Positions 14,201 to 22,574 of a DNA stretch of 25,943 nucleotides are shown piece by piece. The stretch spans positions 1 to 25,943 of IMG/VR virus record IMGVR_UViG_3300042892_002166. One strand, 5' to 3'. How positions within the stretch are numbered: position 1 is the first letter of the stretch; every line of letters begins with the position of its first letter. The translations under genes were made by a program, and so were the position numbers. This DNA is from a virus. A model generated the notes under the pieces. It was not told the origin of the DNA, did no database searches, and saw only the letters and a program-made list of their open reading frames with translations.

Positions 14201-14305
14201 AAACAAAAAGGCGATAAGAGCGAGCGAGTAGCAGGTTACTCCCACTCTAAAGAAGAATTCTTACAAGTATTCTCTGAATATCGTCCCGAAGGATGGGAAG
14301 CATGA
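11204..14305 (+). CDS. Multidomain protein with DUF3293-like, ParB-like and RelA/SpoT-like domains
   Basis: A 1033-residue protein started at an ATG with GAGG upstream. Approximate domains: an N-terminal charged region; a 27-residue GTVH-Y-DG--YKK motif near 148 that recurs near 512; a DUF3293-like region (290-400, with EEDSFLVMVH and LELGKKFNQDS); a Lys/Pro-rich linker; a ParB/sulfiredoxin-like domain (600-680, with RAPLDVHKI and DGNTTFQMLKELGLKKFPV); and a RelA/SpoT nucleotidyltransferase (725-900). The last shows NDAIGTR, DGYRAMH and VELQIKT, matching the DxxGxR, GYRSxH and ExQIRT motifs of (p)ppGpp synthetases. The array resembles the polyvalent proteins of phages. Its position before the portal suggests a head-internal or delivered effector. 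Alarmone synthesis or tRNA modification (toxSAS-like) is possible, not shown. Confidence 0.85.
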   Translation: MTKRLNIAEFASSLLDETIEKGHKLEERKLLKSKKERQELRKALSHNPFQPHDMTGESPYYNPYKFDETGTGWMPLPANEWYDMGKKPEIDNYLTTKQFYGEAGPQSMIDQTLNRFAQLRRSLTPDLIKAEPQTPKPSAGGNKAPIGTVHTYKDGNRYKKFAEGDWRPLAGLETGDMRDRLKSPQHGKNANETLESHHSYTQGLHKDIDTHAEKHMKISGHIKEKQKQEDTKSSVKKDTLGTLKTVLEKMNGGKLPPELEEHFNENSQSHLPPELAKKIQKKEAGKGHEISLSKQELTTLLKSGKYALISAGKNPKLEEGMEETAVAQRYEDLRGELKQGGYAFTKVKGHYGGEEDSFLVMVHDHDDDHMLELGKKFNQDSVIVADGGKQKMVYTTGSDEGQAHEGNGFKEVGEDQQDFYSEYPTSDGQVMKFALNFDFDTKSDHKDSADKKPEKKEAAGKKPESTGKTPAKKKTGVSWEDVANAYKSLFDGIEGDYLMKSDDLIKGGVPVGTVHIYTDGIKYKKITDNPSTWKPVSGAGVGARPTVAGGMSGGRREDHSEKVEAAIAEKLEKVQKKEEKKKKMESVNHEDVFNVEHPHSLVSVDQLKGAERQTEEKLRSKEKFRETLDGSYDKRAPLDVHKINNRDGSYHYAVGDGNTTFQMLKELGLKKFPVNIISEMDEKDWKPVGEHKRKEKKTIAPKDAGKPDNRMGPPPPENERFLKPGKDVTEDDVKAFIEKFKHDYVELQTLAHDLKAVGADNFGNRLKDVDSLLKKMNGRMQERSLNTVNDAIGTRALASSPDKQKAILKHIEDNYAVVERDDFSDSGRPDGYRAMHITFRSDNGKLVELQIKTHMQQIYSGYTHDNFYKPPKHLEDQFSKDTDGLMKNKEVAKYLQDVSSYLNELDKGGEDKPENRPKEPELLVKEKMMFPWEQVVKAKSGDLSDFTKEEDDKTADRVKKFERQERGKVKHFVVVRDENKAVKEIKEFNTFEDANKHLKKQKGDKSERVAGYSHSKEEFLQVFSEYRPEGWEA

Positions 14306-15051
14306 GCAACAAGGTGACTGAGTTTTACATACTCGTGGAAGCGGAAGAATTGGATAAGTCCGACAAACCATTCCACGGTTACAACAAGAAAAAGCATTCC
14401 CCTACAGGTGGATTAAATTCTGATTTCAGAGAGAAGTATAATCGTGAAAACGGTTCAAATCTTCAGGCCCCTGTCACAGAGAGCAAACCCACAGGAAAGA
14501 AAGCGGCAAGAAAGCGTTCTTTCTGCGCTCGTATGAGCGGAGTGAAAGGGCCAACTTCAAAAGAAGGTAAGCTCACACCGAAAGGCGCAGCACTCAAACG
14601 ATGGAAATGTAAGTCTGAAGACGAAACCGAAACTGACCTCGGGGACTTTGGTAAATCTGATTTATATGCACAAATAGACATCATGAAAGGCGAAGGCGAA
14701 GGGACTCGTGGTGGAGTCATTATAGGCCATACGACGAGTGGTAAGCCGATATATAACTCTCACGGAAATAAAGGTCATAAGGAGTTTTCACAGGAAGACC
14801 ATCAAGATGCTTATGATACACACAACCACAAGAAGAGAGAGGCGACTGACAAGTATCACTCACAACACAACGGAGATGGAACTTATTCAGAGAAACACGC
14901 AAAGAATAAGAAAAAACTTATGAAGGAAATAGAGCATCATCACACTCACATGGCGAGACATAGAGAAAGTGCAAATCCAACGCCCAAACAGGCCACACAA
15001 AAAGATTGGGATAGAGAAGATAGAAAAGCTGAAAAAAATAGAAACAAGTAA
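14302..15051 (+). CDS. Basic protein with DUF6321-like domain
   Basis: A 249-residue very basic protein whose ATG overlaps the previous stop (ATGA); an in-frame ATG three codons earlier lacks a spaced ribosome-binding site. Residues about 30-105 (HSPTGGLNSDFREKYNRENG, then RKRSFCARMSGVKGP and LTPKGAALKRWKC) match a motif I know from marine phage proteins as DUF6321. The second half has GHTTSGKPIYNSHGNKGHKEF and EDHQDAYDTHNHK, a His-rich motif also common in phage head-region proteins. The tail is Lys/Glu-rich. Its charge would suit DNA binding inside the head; the function is unknown. Confidence 0.75.
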   Translation: MSNKVTEFYILVEAEELDKSDKPFHGYNKKKHSPTGGLNSDFREKYNRENGSNLQAPVTESKPTGKKAARKRSFCARMSGVKGPTSKEGKLTPKGAALKRWKCKSEDETETDLGDFGKSDLYAQIDIMKGEGEGTRGGVIIGHTTSGKPIYNSHGNKGHKEFSQEDHQDAYDTHNHKKREATDKYHSQHNGDGTYSEKHAKNKKKLMKEIEHHHTHMARHRESANPTPKQATQKDWDREDRKAEKNRNK

Positions 15052-15066
15052 TAATAGGAGAATCTA

Positions 15067-16245
15067 ATGGATATTTTTAAACAAATGGGAATCACAGTCG
15101 GTATGCCTTCACTCATTTCAGAAGAGACACAAAAATCTCTATCTGACAAAGAAGTAATGGAAGGTCAACTTGTCCGTAAAGGATATGGTTCAAACCCTCG
15201 TGACGTTCTTGAAGCGCAACTATCTAAGGGTGGAGTTTCTGTCGAAGGTCTCAAGGACACAAGTGGAGAGTCTTTCCATTCTGATAACGACAAAGAAGTT
15301 CAAAAAATTCAGGAAGAGACAGAAGAGATTGAATGTGAAAAATCTTTCTCTGATTCAGACCTTATCCTTAAGGCCCTTGGCGACCTATGTGAAGAACCAT
15401 CATGTGACGGTACATACAAACCAAAGCCAAAGAGAGCTACAAGAAAGGGCGACCTGAAGATTGAAGTCTCTCATGAAGATGATGATGAGATGGATAAAGC
15501 AAATTGCGACAAAGCATTTCCAGTTCCTCCAAAGAAGCCTTCTTTCCAATTAAAGAAAGAGCCAAAAGATGCTGAACAAAAGAAAGAAGAGAAGGAAGCC
15601 GCAGACATTGATAAGGCCGGTTCTTGCGTGAAGAAAGGTGAAATGCCTGAAGGCGTTTCAAAGAAAGAGTTTGAGAAGGTAGCAAGCCTCCACGAGAATT
15701 CTCCAAAGGTTGCAGAGCAAGGCAAAGGCCAGCCACTTAAGAAAAAACAAAATCCATTCATCAAGTCACAAGGTCCGGGTGGGGTTTACTTCGACTTCGG
15801 TCATATCACTGGAAACCCTCTCGCAGACAACGCTACAGCACTACTTAATCAGACGAGCGACCCTGCTCAGGCCCACATTGCAAACTATCAGAGAAATCAG
15901 ATGGACAAGGCCATGCAGAGCTATGTTGAAAAGGGCGAAGCTGCATATATGACCGAGCAAGGTGAAGGCCAACAGGACTTAAATGCAACATCACAATTCT
16001 CTAAGCCGATGGACCAACAAGTAAAAGAATCATTTGAAAAGGGAGAGTTTGGAGGCAATAATACTCCTGCTCCAATCACGAAGCATTCAACGACCGAGAT
16101 GACACTACCTAACGGTGAAGTAATCAAAGGTATGTCTGAGACTGACGCTGCCGTAATCGAAATGATGAAAGGCATGATGGGTTCTCAAGACGAAAGCGGG
16201 ACAGTAGTTGTTGCCGGAGTTGAAAAAGTTACTGTTGAAATCTAA
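15067..16245 (+). CDS. Acidic hypothetical head-module protein
   Basis: A 392-residue hydrophilic protein with AGGAG before its ATG. The first half is rich in Glu, Asp and Lys with a cysteine cluster (LGDLCEEPSCDG, ANCDKAF, AGSCVKK). A conserved-looking core spans about 235-300 (GPGGVYFDFGHITGNPLADNA, then SDPAQAHIANYQR). The C-terminus ends in short beta-like segments (TVVVAGVEKVTVEI). It lies nine bases before the portal gene in the same direction. Position and composition would fit a scaffold or internal head protein, but no family can be named. Confidence 0.75.
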   Translation: MDIFKQMGITVGMPSLISEETQKSLSDKEVMEGQLVRKGYGSNPRDVLEAQLSKGGVSVEGLKDTSGESFHSDNDKEVQKIQEETEEIECEKSFSDSDLILKALGDLCEEPSCDGTYKPKPKRATRKGDLKIEVSHEDDDEMDKANCDKAFPVPPKKPSFQLKKEPKDAEQKKEEKEAADIDKAGSCVKKGEMPEGVSKKEFEKVASLHENSPKVAEQGKGQPLKKKQNPFIKSQGPGGVYFDFGHITGNPLADNATALLNQTSDPAQAHIANYQRNQMDKAMQSYVEKGEAAYMTEQGEGQQDLNATSQFSKPMDQQVKESFEKGEFGGNNTPAPITKHSTTEMTLPNGEVIKGMSETDAAVIEMMKGMMGSQDESGTVVVAGVEKVTVEI

Positions 16246-16254
16246 GAGGTTTAC

Positions 16255-18051
16255 ATGGGTTTTATCAGAGATGCACTTTCCAAGTCAGTAGAGTTCGTGC
16301 AGGAAGAAATACTTCCTCTACGAACCGACTTGTATAAGGCAGGGATTCTCACACCAGAGAAGCAGGCGTTCGAACAAAAAGCAAATCTTGTTGACCCTTA
16401 CGGTTACAATAATGCCGGACTTGGTTATAAAGAAAAGTATGCACTCCTCGATTATTCAAAGTGTAGACAAATCACTTACGCCAATCCAATCGTCGCATCA
16501 GTTATTCAAACTCGTTTAAATCAAGTTGCCGCATTCTGCACACCTCAACCGGACAAGTTCTCAAACGGATTTAAGGTTGGACTTCGTGATTTAAAAGCGA
16601 AGCCAAACGAAATGCAGAAGAAGAAGATGCAAGAGCTTGAAGAGTTCTTGATGGGATGTGGAGTTCCTGAAAGTTTCGATGACACTCCTGAAAGGAATCG
16701 TCGTGACTCGTTCGAAACATTCATCAGAAAAATCACTCGTGACTCATTAACATTCGACCAAGTAAACTTCGAAGTTACACCACGCCTGAATGGAATACCG
16801 TACAGCTTTACAGCTATCGACGCAGGAACCATTCGTCGTATTCCAGATGACAAAGAGAAGTCAGACCAAGGTGGATTCTTTGATTCGAAAGGACAAGGCG
16901 CACTCTTCGCACAAGCGACAAGAGAGAGCAAACAGTTCAGAGAGTTCAAACCAAAACATCCTAAGTTCTGTCAGGTTATCAATGGAGTTATCACAACCGT
17001 ATTCGATGAATGGGAGATGTGTTTCGGCGTAAGAAACCCACGCACAGATATCCTTGCATTCGGTTACGGTTACTCAGAAATCGAAATGCTTGTGGCCACA
17101 ATCACAGCACACATGAATGCTGAAACCTACAACAGAAAATTCTTCTCACAGGGTTCTTCTATCAAAGGTATTTTAGCGTTCGAAGGTTCAGTACCACCGG
17201 ACCAATTAGAAGCCTTCCGCAGACAATGGTATGCACAGGTCACAGGTGTGAACAACGCTTGGAGAACACCTATCGTTGCTATGGGGAAAGATGGAAAGCT
17301 TAACTGGCAATCTCTCCACTCGAACAACCGTGAAATGGAATTCGGAAAGTGGATGGAATATTGTATCAAAACTATTTGTGGAGTCTTTCAAATCGACCCA
17401 CTAGAAATAGGATTCGATATTTCAAAAGGTTCTTCAGGTCAGTCAGGTGGAGGCGGTGGACTTGGTAATGGACAACAACAAGAGAGAATTCGTTTCTCTC
17501 AAGATAAAGGTCTCAAGCCTTTACTGATGTTCATTCAATCAATGATTAACGACTATATTATTTATCGTATCGACCCAGATTTTGAATTCCGTTTTTGCGG
17601 TCTCAACATGGGAACAGATAAAGATGAATTAGATAAACAAGTTCAACAGGTAAAATCTTTTAAAACAGTGAACGAAATTCGTGCTGAACAAGATTTAGAA
17701 CCTCTCCCAGACTTCGACAAGATAAAGAATCCGGGTGACGTTGTTCTTGACCCTTCTCTAATTCAATTCATCACAGGTCAAATGCAAGCTGCTCAACAAG
17801 CTCAACAACCAATGGGGCCTGATGGGCAACCACTTCCACCGGGAGGCGCACCGGGTTCTCCAATGGACGCTCAACCGGGCGAAGAAGAATCTCCAATGGA
17901 CGATGAAGGTCAAGGAGAGCCAGAGCCGGACTATGAAAATATGAGTCTTGAAGAGTTGGAAGCTGAACTTGGAAAACTCAATCAAGCTGAAGATGGCGCA
18001 GACAAAAAGAAAGCAGTTACCAAGTCTCTCGTTAAGGAGTTTGAGTTTTGA
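16255..18051 (+). CDS. Portal protein
   Basis: A 598-residue portal, which forms the dodecameric ring at one head vertex through which terminase pumps DNA and to which the tail joins. Diagnostic parts: an N-terminal segment with YANPIVASVIQTRLNQVA; the basic middle; and a long conserved block near 345-425 with WQSLHSNNREMEF, KTICGVFQIDPLEIGF and a Gly/Ser/Gln loop before ERIRFSQDKGLKPLLMFIQSMIN. The last 90 residues are a flexible Gln/Pro/Glu-rich tail, as in many portals. The next gene starts within its stop codon (TTGA). Confidence 0.93.
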   Translation: MGFIRDALSKSVEFVQEEILPLRTDLYKAGILTPEKQAFEQKANLVDPYGYNNAGLGYKEKYALLDYSKCRQITYANPIVASVIQTRLNQVAAFCTPQPDKFSNGFKVGLRDLKAKPNEMQKKKMQELEEFLMGCGVPESFDDTPERNRRDSFETFIRKITRDSLTFDQVNFEVTPRLNGIPYSFTAIDAGTIRRIPDDKEKSDQGGFFDSKGQGALFAQATRESKQFREFKPKHPKFCQVINGVITTVFDEWEMCFGVRNPRTDILAFGYGYSEIEMLVATITAHMNAETYNRKFFSQGSSIKGILAFEGSVPPDQLEAFRRQWYAQVTGVNNAWRTPIVAMGKDGKLNWQSLHSNNREMEFGKWMEYCIKTICGVFQIDPLEIGFDISKGSSGQSGGGGGLGNGQQQERIRFSQDKGLKPLLMFIQSMINDYIIYRIDPDFEFRFCGLNMGTDKDELDKQVQQVKSFKTVNEIRAEQDLEPLPDFDKIKNPGDVVLDPSLIQFITGQMQAAQQAQQPMGPDGQPLPPGGAPGSPMDAQPGEEESPMDDEGQGEPEPDYENMSLEELEAELGKLNQAEDGADKKKAVTKSLVKEFEF

Positions 18052-18260
18052 AAGTAAGAATTGAAGGAACTCAAGAAGAACTTGAGGAGAAACGATTCAC
18101 GCTAGTCAAGGCCATGGCAGGGAAACAATATGACGTTTCCCTTTCCCCCGTCTACAAGCCGCCATTCTATGTCGCTCAAAAAGAGATGATGGACTATTGG
18201 AATGATAAGTATGACGAGATGCTTCAAAACATTATGAAAGAGATTGATGAGGTTATATGA
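18048..18260 (+). CDS. Small hypothetical protein
   Basis: A 70-residue protein starting at a TTG that overlaps the portal stop by four bases (TTGA), with GGAG upstream, and ending in ATGA with the next gene. This makes a tight portal-small protein-Nudix coupling. It begins with a short strand (MKVRIEGTQEEL) and ends in a helix (MMDYWNDKYDEMLQNIMKEIDEV). No family is recognised. Confidence 0.65.
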   Translation: MKVRIEGTQEELEEKRFTLVKAMAGKQYDVSLSPVYKPPFYVAQKEMMDYWNDKYDEMLQNIMKEIDEVI

Positions 18261-21200
18261 ATTTCGATATCGCAATTTATAAGTCGGAAGGCAGCGTGAT
18301 GTACGTTTCATCAATAGCTGTTATGAATGGCACGAAGATTCTCATGGGCGTTCGTCGTGATTCTAAGAAGTGGACCTTGCCGGGTGGTGGGGTTGACCCT
18401 AAAGAAGATAGGGCCGAAGGCGCAATCAGAGAGTTGTTTGAAGAAGCGGGAATTAAAACTGACAAGAGCAAGCTAACCCATTTAAGAACTCAAACAGTTT
18501 CAGGGAATGCCGGAGTTAAAATAACCGTTGCCGCATACAAGTACGAGTGGGACGGACAAACCGCAACATCAAAGAACGACCCCGACGAAGAAGTGGCAAA
18601 GTGGGAATGGATTGAAACTAAAGGTGGACTTCCAGAACATGTTCGAAACAACCTGAACTCTCCGAAGAACGTAGTGCTGCAAGCAATGGGACTCATTCAT
18701 GACGAAACCAAACAGGAAAAGCCACACAAGTACAAGCGCAAGTACAAAGGGCCAAAGGGCGAAATGATTTACATTTATAAGGGTGAAGATAAAGTTGTAT
18801 ATGACAAAAAAGAAATAGAGAAAGTCATAGACGAAGATGAAATAGAAGAACAGAAGGGTGGAGTTGGTTCAGGCCAACGTGGACATCATACTGCCGATTC
18901 TCACGCTGAAGCTGTTCATGAACAGATGAGACAACCGGACACCGAAACAGCTTGGGATGAATCAGTTGAACGCAAGAGAAGTATATTTTACGTTTCACCT
19001 GAAAGTAAAAACGAACAAAGCGCAACGGAAGAAAATATCAGACGCAAAGAAGAAGAGTCGTGGAAGCGAATGATGGCAGAAGCTATGAAGATGAAGTCTG
19101 CTAAGAAATCATTTGCACTTGTCATTGACCTTTTAAAATCAACTGGCACACATAAGTACCTTAGAAAGTATAAGCGTGGAGCGAAGTGGATTTACGTTTA
19201 CTATGAGCCGGGAAATAAACCAAAGCGAATGGAAGACCGTGCGATGGAAATTCTTACTCGCATGGCAGAGCTTGGTGACGAAAGAGCTAAGAAAATTCTT
19301 GAAAGTGTCGAGGAACATCCTGAAAATGTTCTTACCGCTCTCAGAGAAGAAGCACGAGGCACAGGCGTACACGCTCGTGATGCAAAGAAGATGCTCGCAA
19401 ATGACTATGGTATTGACCATGACGAAGAACAACTTGAAGAAAGGTTGATGCCGGGAGTGGTCGCTCCTCCTAGTGATAAGATTCACCAAGAGATGACCCC
19501 GGAACAAAAAGAACATCTAAAAGAAGCACTCAATATTCATCTAAAGAAAATGTTCGACCACTTGGAGAGTTCTTCATATAGAACTGACGTACACGCTGTT
19601 AAAATGCGTGAAGCGGGAATTACAAAAGAAGTTCTCACAGATGGCGTACTCGATAAGCCAAATATGGCAGAAGCATTTAAACAGCTTCATGAGAATTTAA
19701 AGAAGCTCGACGTTGCACATACCGGACTTAACTCAAGCGCAGGAATGAACGAGCAACATCAAAAGTCATATCCAAACATGCTATTCAACGAATCGTTGAA
19801 ACACATGGAGAACAAAGGACACCTGACAGCGGGCTATACCGATGCACATAAGCGTACTCGTGAGAACGCACCAACAAACCACGAACTCACTCCGGTTGCA
19901 GCACTCCAAGAACGTCTTGAACAACAAGCAAGAGAGAAGAGAGAACGTGAAGCTGCCGCCGCACTTGCAGCGAAACAATTAGCAGCACAACAACGTAGAG
20001 AACGTGCCGAACGTGAGCGTATTGAAGCTGCACGTTTGGAAGTTGAGAACAGAGAAGTTTTAACTACTCATGGTGAGACCGCAGACAAGATGATGGAATA
20101 CTTCGGCATACGCACAACAAGCGAAGCTGAGAAAACAAAGATGAAGGCGAATCTTTGTAAGGGTATTCAGAGAGTTTTTGGAACCACATTTAAGTGGGAC
20201 AAATTTGAAAGCTCGTTAAACCCAAACCCAACTGCCAAAACCAAAGTTAAAGTTAAGAAGAACTTCCTCGATGGACTCATAAACTTCGGTCAAAGTGGAA
20301 GCACATCTGGCACATTCGAGGCCCGCTTTGATATCATGGCGAATGATACAGGCGAGTATATTACATACGCCGATAGAAAAATCACAAAGAACCCAGACGG
20401 TTCAATCAGTTGGTATAACGGATATTTTAATCGTCCAGAAAACGATATGCTCGAACGCTACAACGGAATGGGCAAAGGTCTCTATGGAGGCGTTGAACGT
20501 TTCCTGAAAGACTTAACATCAACATGGACAGGCACCGCCAAAGAAAACACCCGCATCCACATGTCTGCGGCAAACCATGGTTGGGGAGATGGACTTAAGG
20601 GCGCACTCGTATGGTCTAAGCACTACTACGACTTCGCCAACCCAGATGAGTATGTTGGAAATTGGAAATCAACATGGAAGAGTAACTTCAAACGCATGGC
20701 CGACAGGTTGAGCCTTCCCGAGGAACAACAGGCAGAAGTTCGTGCAAGAATTGATAGTTGCAGATATCCAAACGACTTCGTTCGTCTTGGAGTTATCGTT
20801 GATAAAGCGACAGGTCTCAAAGCATTAGATAAGAGAGCGTTCGACTTCGACTTTAATAAAGTATTTGCCTCGAAAGGTCATTGCGATATTGGTGAGCTTA
20901 TCTTGATTGATTCAACTTCAAGTTTTTCTGGTATGAATTACATCAACAAAACTGATGCACGTTGGGGAACTTTGAACGAGCGCAGAACTCATTATTACAA
21001 TACCAACAACAATCTCGTTGAACCTGCACAAATCTCTCTAACTTCTGGAAGAAGACCTAAGCCAACTTCAACTCCCACACCTGCGCAGACAAGTCCGGCA
21101 ACATCGGCCACCTCGCCTCCGGGCATTCTTAATCAAAGCAATCCTCATGCTCAAGATGCTATAAACATGGCAGACAGATGGAGAAGGTCGAGCCGTGGTG

Positions 21201-21379
21201 GAACCCTAACTGTTGGACCTGCCAGACTGAAGAAGATGATAACCTTATGGCCATCACTACGCCTCGATGCTTTCCTGATTCATACAGGGTTGTCAGCGGC
21301 CCAACAAAGACGTATTACTAAGGTCCGTAAACAGTATGTTCTACACCTAGCAGGTAGAGCAGAAAATCCGTTCGCTTAA
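18257..21379 (+). CDS. Large multidomain protein with Nudix hydrolase and GNAT-like domain
   Basis: A 1040-residue protein. Residues 1-150 form a Nudix hydrolase with a complete Nudix box, G44 to I66 (GGVDPKE, then REL-FEEAGI); such enzymes cleave nucleoside diphosphates linked to other groups. Two HKY-x-RKY-x-G--IY-Y motifs follow (157-175 and 299-316), with GGVGSGQRGHHTA (201-213) between them. The middle includes a long Arg/Glu/Ala-rich helix (549-603). At about 685-795 a probable GNAT-like domain has NGMGKGLYGGVERFL and later NHGWGDGLKGALVWSKHYYDF. This type is frequent in phage polyvalent proteins but I assign it by memory of the pattern. A Pro/Thr/Ser linker (933-955) precedes a basic tail. 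It is coupled to the gene upstream by ATGA. Confidence 0.85.
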   Translation: MNFDIAIYKSEGSVMYVSSIAVMNGTKILMGVRRDSKKWTLPGGGVDPKEDRAEGAIRELFEEAGIKTDKSKLTHLRTQTVSGNAGVKITVAAYKYEWDGQTATSKNDPDEEVAKWEWIETKGGLPEHVRNNLNSPKNVVLQAMGLIHDETKQEKPHKYKRKYKGPKGEMIYIYKGEDKVVYDKKEIEKVIDEDEIEEQKGGVGSGQRGHHTADSHAEAVHEQMRQPDTETAWDESVERKRSIFYVSPESKNEQSATEENIRRKEEESWKRMMAEAMKMKSAKKSFALVIDLLKSTGTHKYLRKYKRGAKWIYVYYEPGNKPKRMEDRAMEILTRMAELGDERAKKILESVEEHPENVLTALREEARGTGVHARDAKKMLANDYGIDHDEEQLEERLMPGVVAPPSDKIHQEMTPEQKEHLKEALNIHLKKMFDHLESSSYRTDVHAVKMREAGITKEVLTDGVLDKPNMAEAFKQLHENLKKLDVAHTGLNSSAGMNEQHQKSYPNMLFNESLKHMENKGHLTAGYTDAHKRTRENAPTNHELTPVAALQERLEQQAREKREREAAAALAAKQLAAQQRRERAERERIEAARLEVENREVLTTHGETADKMMEYFGIRTTSEAEKTKMKANLCKGIQRVFGTTFKWDKFESSLNPNPTAKTKVKVKKNFLDGLINFGQSGSTSGTFEARFDIMANDTGEYITYADRKITKNPDGSISWYNGYFNRPENDMLERYNGMGKGLYGGVERFLKDLTSTWTGTAKENTRIHMSAANHGWGDGLKGALVWSKHYYDFANPDEYVGNWKSTWKSNFKRMADRLSLPEEQQAEVRARIDSCRYPNDFVRLGVIVDKATGLKALDKRAFDFDFNKVFASKGHCDIGELILIDSTSSFSGMNYINKTDARWGTLNERRTHYYNTNNNLVEPAQISLTSGRRPKPTSTPTPAQTSPATSATSPPGILNQSNPHAQDAINMADRWRRSSRGGTLTVGPARLKKMITLWPSLRLDAFLIHTGLSAAQQRRITKVRKQYVLHLAGRAENPFA

Positions 21380-21389
21380 GGAGATTGAA

Positions 21390-21605
21390 ATGGAAGATTT
21401 AGATAGTCTTTGGGAAGATGATACGGAAGAATCATTTATCAACTTATTGAAGTGCGGTTATTCAAAGCCGTTATTCGAAAGAAGCGTCAAAGTTCTTTAT
21501 GGAGATGATTGGATGGCAGAAGCCGAAGTCATTTGCAAGGACAACCCAGAGCTTAAAGGATTGTTGAATAAGTATGTTGACCAAAGCGCAATTAAAGAAG
21601 ATTGA
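21390..21605 (+). CDS. Small acidic hypothetical protein
   Basis: A 71-residue acidic protein with AAGGAG six bases before its ATG. It reads MEDLDSLWEDDTEESFINLL, then GYSKPLFERSVKVLYGDDWM, and is mostly helical. It overlaps the MuF-like gene by 32 bases. No family is recognised; a small head-assembly partner is a guess from position. Confidence 0.65.
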   Translation: MEDLDSLWEDDTEESFINLLKCGYSKPLFERSVKVLYGDDWMAEAEVICKDNPELKGLLNKYVDQSAIKED

Positions 21606-22563
21606 AGAAATCATAAAGAAGCATTATCTCGCTTTAACATTTGAGGCCCTCGGAGAGAGGGCCTTGACCGAAGAAGAGATTGAGTTGCTTCAAAAACATA
21701 AACTTCTCAGAACAGGCGTTCGACATTTTACAGGCGACGCATACACGCTTGGAAGAATAGTTTCATCACTTGATAAGGCCAAAGCAAAGCCCATCACATA
21801 CGAAGCGATGAAAGAAGCTGCAAAGAAAATCCCACGCACCACAGTTGAAAAGAAATCAATCGAACACTCCTCTGCCCATGCCGGAGAGTATATTAAAGGT
21901 ATTGGCGCAGACACCGCAAAAGACTTTAGAACGTCTGTTGCTCGTGCAGCACAGGAACAAGTTCGTAGAGAAGTTTCAACCGCCGTGGCCGACCGACTTA
22001 CGATATCGCAACTGAAGTCAAATCTCATGGCGAGCATTCAAACACGAAAGCGTGATTGGCTTAAAGTGGCCTCAACCGAGATGCAGGACGCTATTCAAAA
22101 TGGAGTTCATGACGAGATTAAAAGAACATCTCCTGAAGGGGACGATGCGCTCGTTTATAAAAGACCTTCTCCGAACGCTTGCAAACATTGTAAGAAGCTC
22201 TATCTAAAATCCGATGGAGTCACACCAAAAGTATTCAGACTGTCTGCGCTTTATCCAACCAACATCGGCCTCAAATCAAACGATTGGCAACCGACCATTG
22301 GGCCTGTTCATCCTTTCTGTCAGTGTCAACTTTCTCCTGTCCCGAAGGGGTGGGGGTTCAAAAAGAAAACTGTCGCTGCCGAAAGCTTTGGACGTTACAA
22401 AGCAGGGCAAGTGATAGACGATATTACTACACTAACCCCAGATGAGCGTTTGAAGACACGTCAAGAAGCTGTCCTTGCCTTTACCGGAGAGGATATGGAA
22501 GAGGATATGGATAAGAGCTTACCCTTTTCCGAAGAGGACGATGTCTGCGAATGTGATTATTGA
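21574..22563 (+). CDS. MuF-like head morphogenesis protein
   Basis: A 329-residue minor head protein of the Mu gpF/SPP1 gp7 type, which assembles with the portal and may enter the host with DNA. The N-terminal half is helical. The core has DWLKVASTEMQDAIQNG (161-177), then KRPSPNACKHCKKLYL (C203, C206) and GPVHPFCQCQLSPVPKGW (H246, C249, C251), the usual cysteine/histidine set. A C-terminal acidic tail ends in DVCECDY. The ATG at 21574 lies inside the previous gene with only a distant AAGGA, so coupling is likely. Position after the portal fits. Confidence 0.85.
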   Translation: MLTKAQLKKIEEIIKKHYLALTFEALGERALTEEEIELLQKHKLLRTGVRHFTGDAYTLGRIVSSLDKAKAKPITYEAMKEAAKKIPRTTVEKKSIEHSSAHAGEYIKGIGADTAKDFRTSVARAAQEQVRREVSTAVADRLTISQLKSNLMASIQTRKRDWLKVASTEMQDAIQNGVHDEIKRTSPEGDDALVYKRPSPNACKHCKKLYLKSDGVTPKVFRLSALYPTNIGLKSNDWQPTIGPVHPFCQCQLSPVPKGWGFKKKTVAAESFGRYKAGQVIDDITTLTPDERLKTRQEAVLAFTGEDMEEDMDKSLPFSEEDDVCECDY

Positions 22564-22574
22564 TTGGAGAATGT

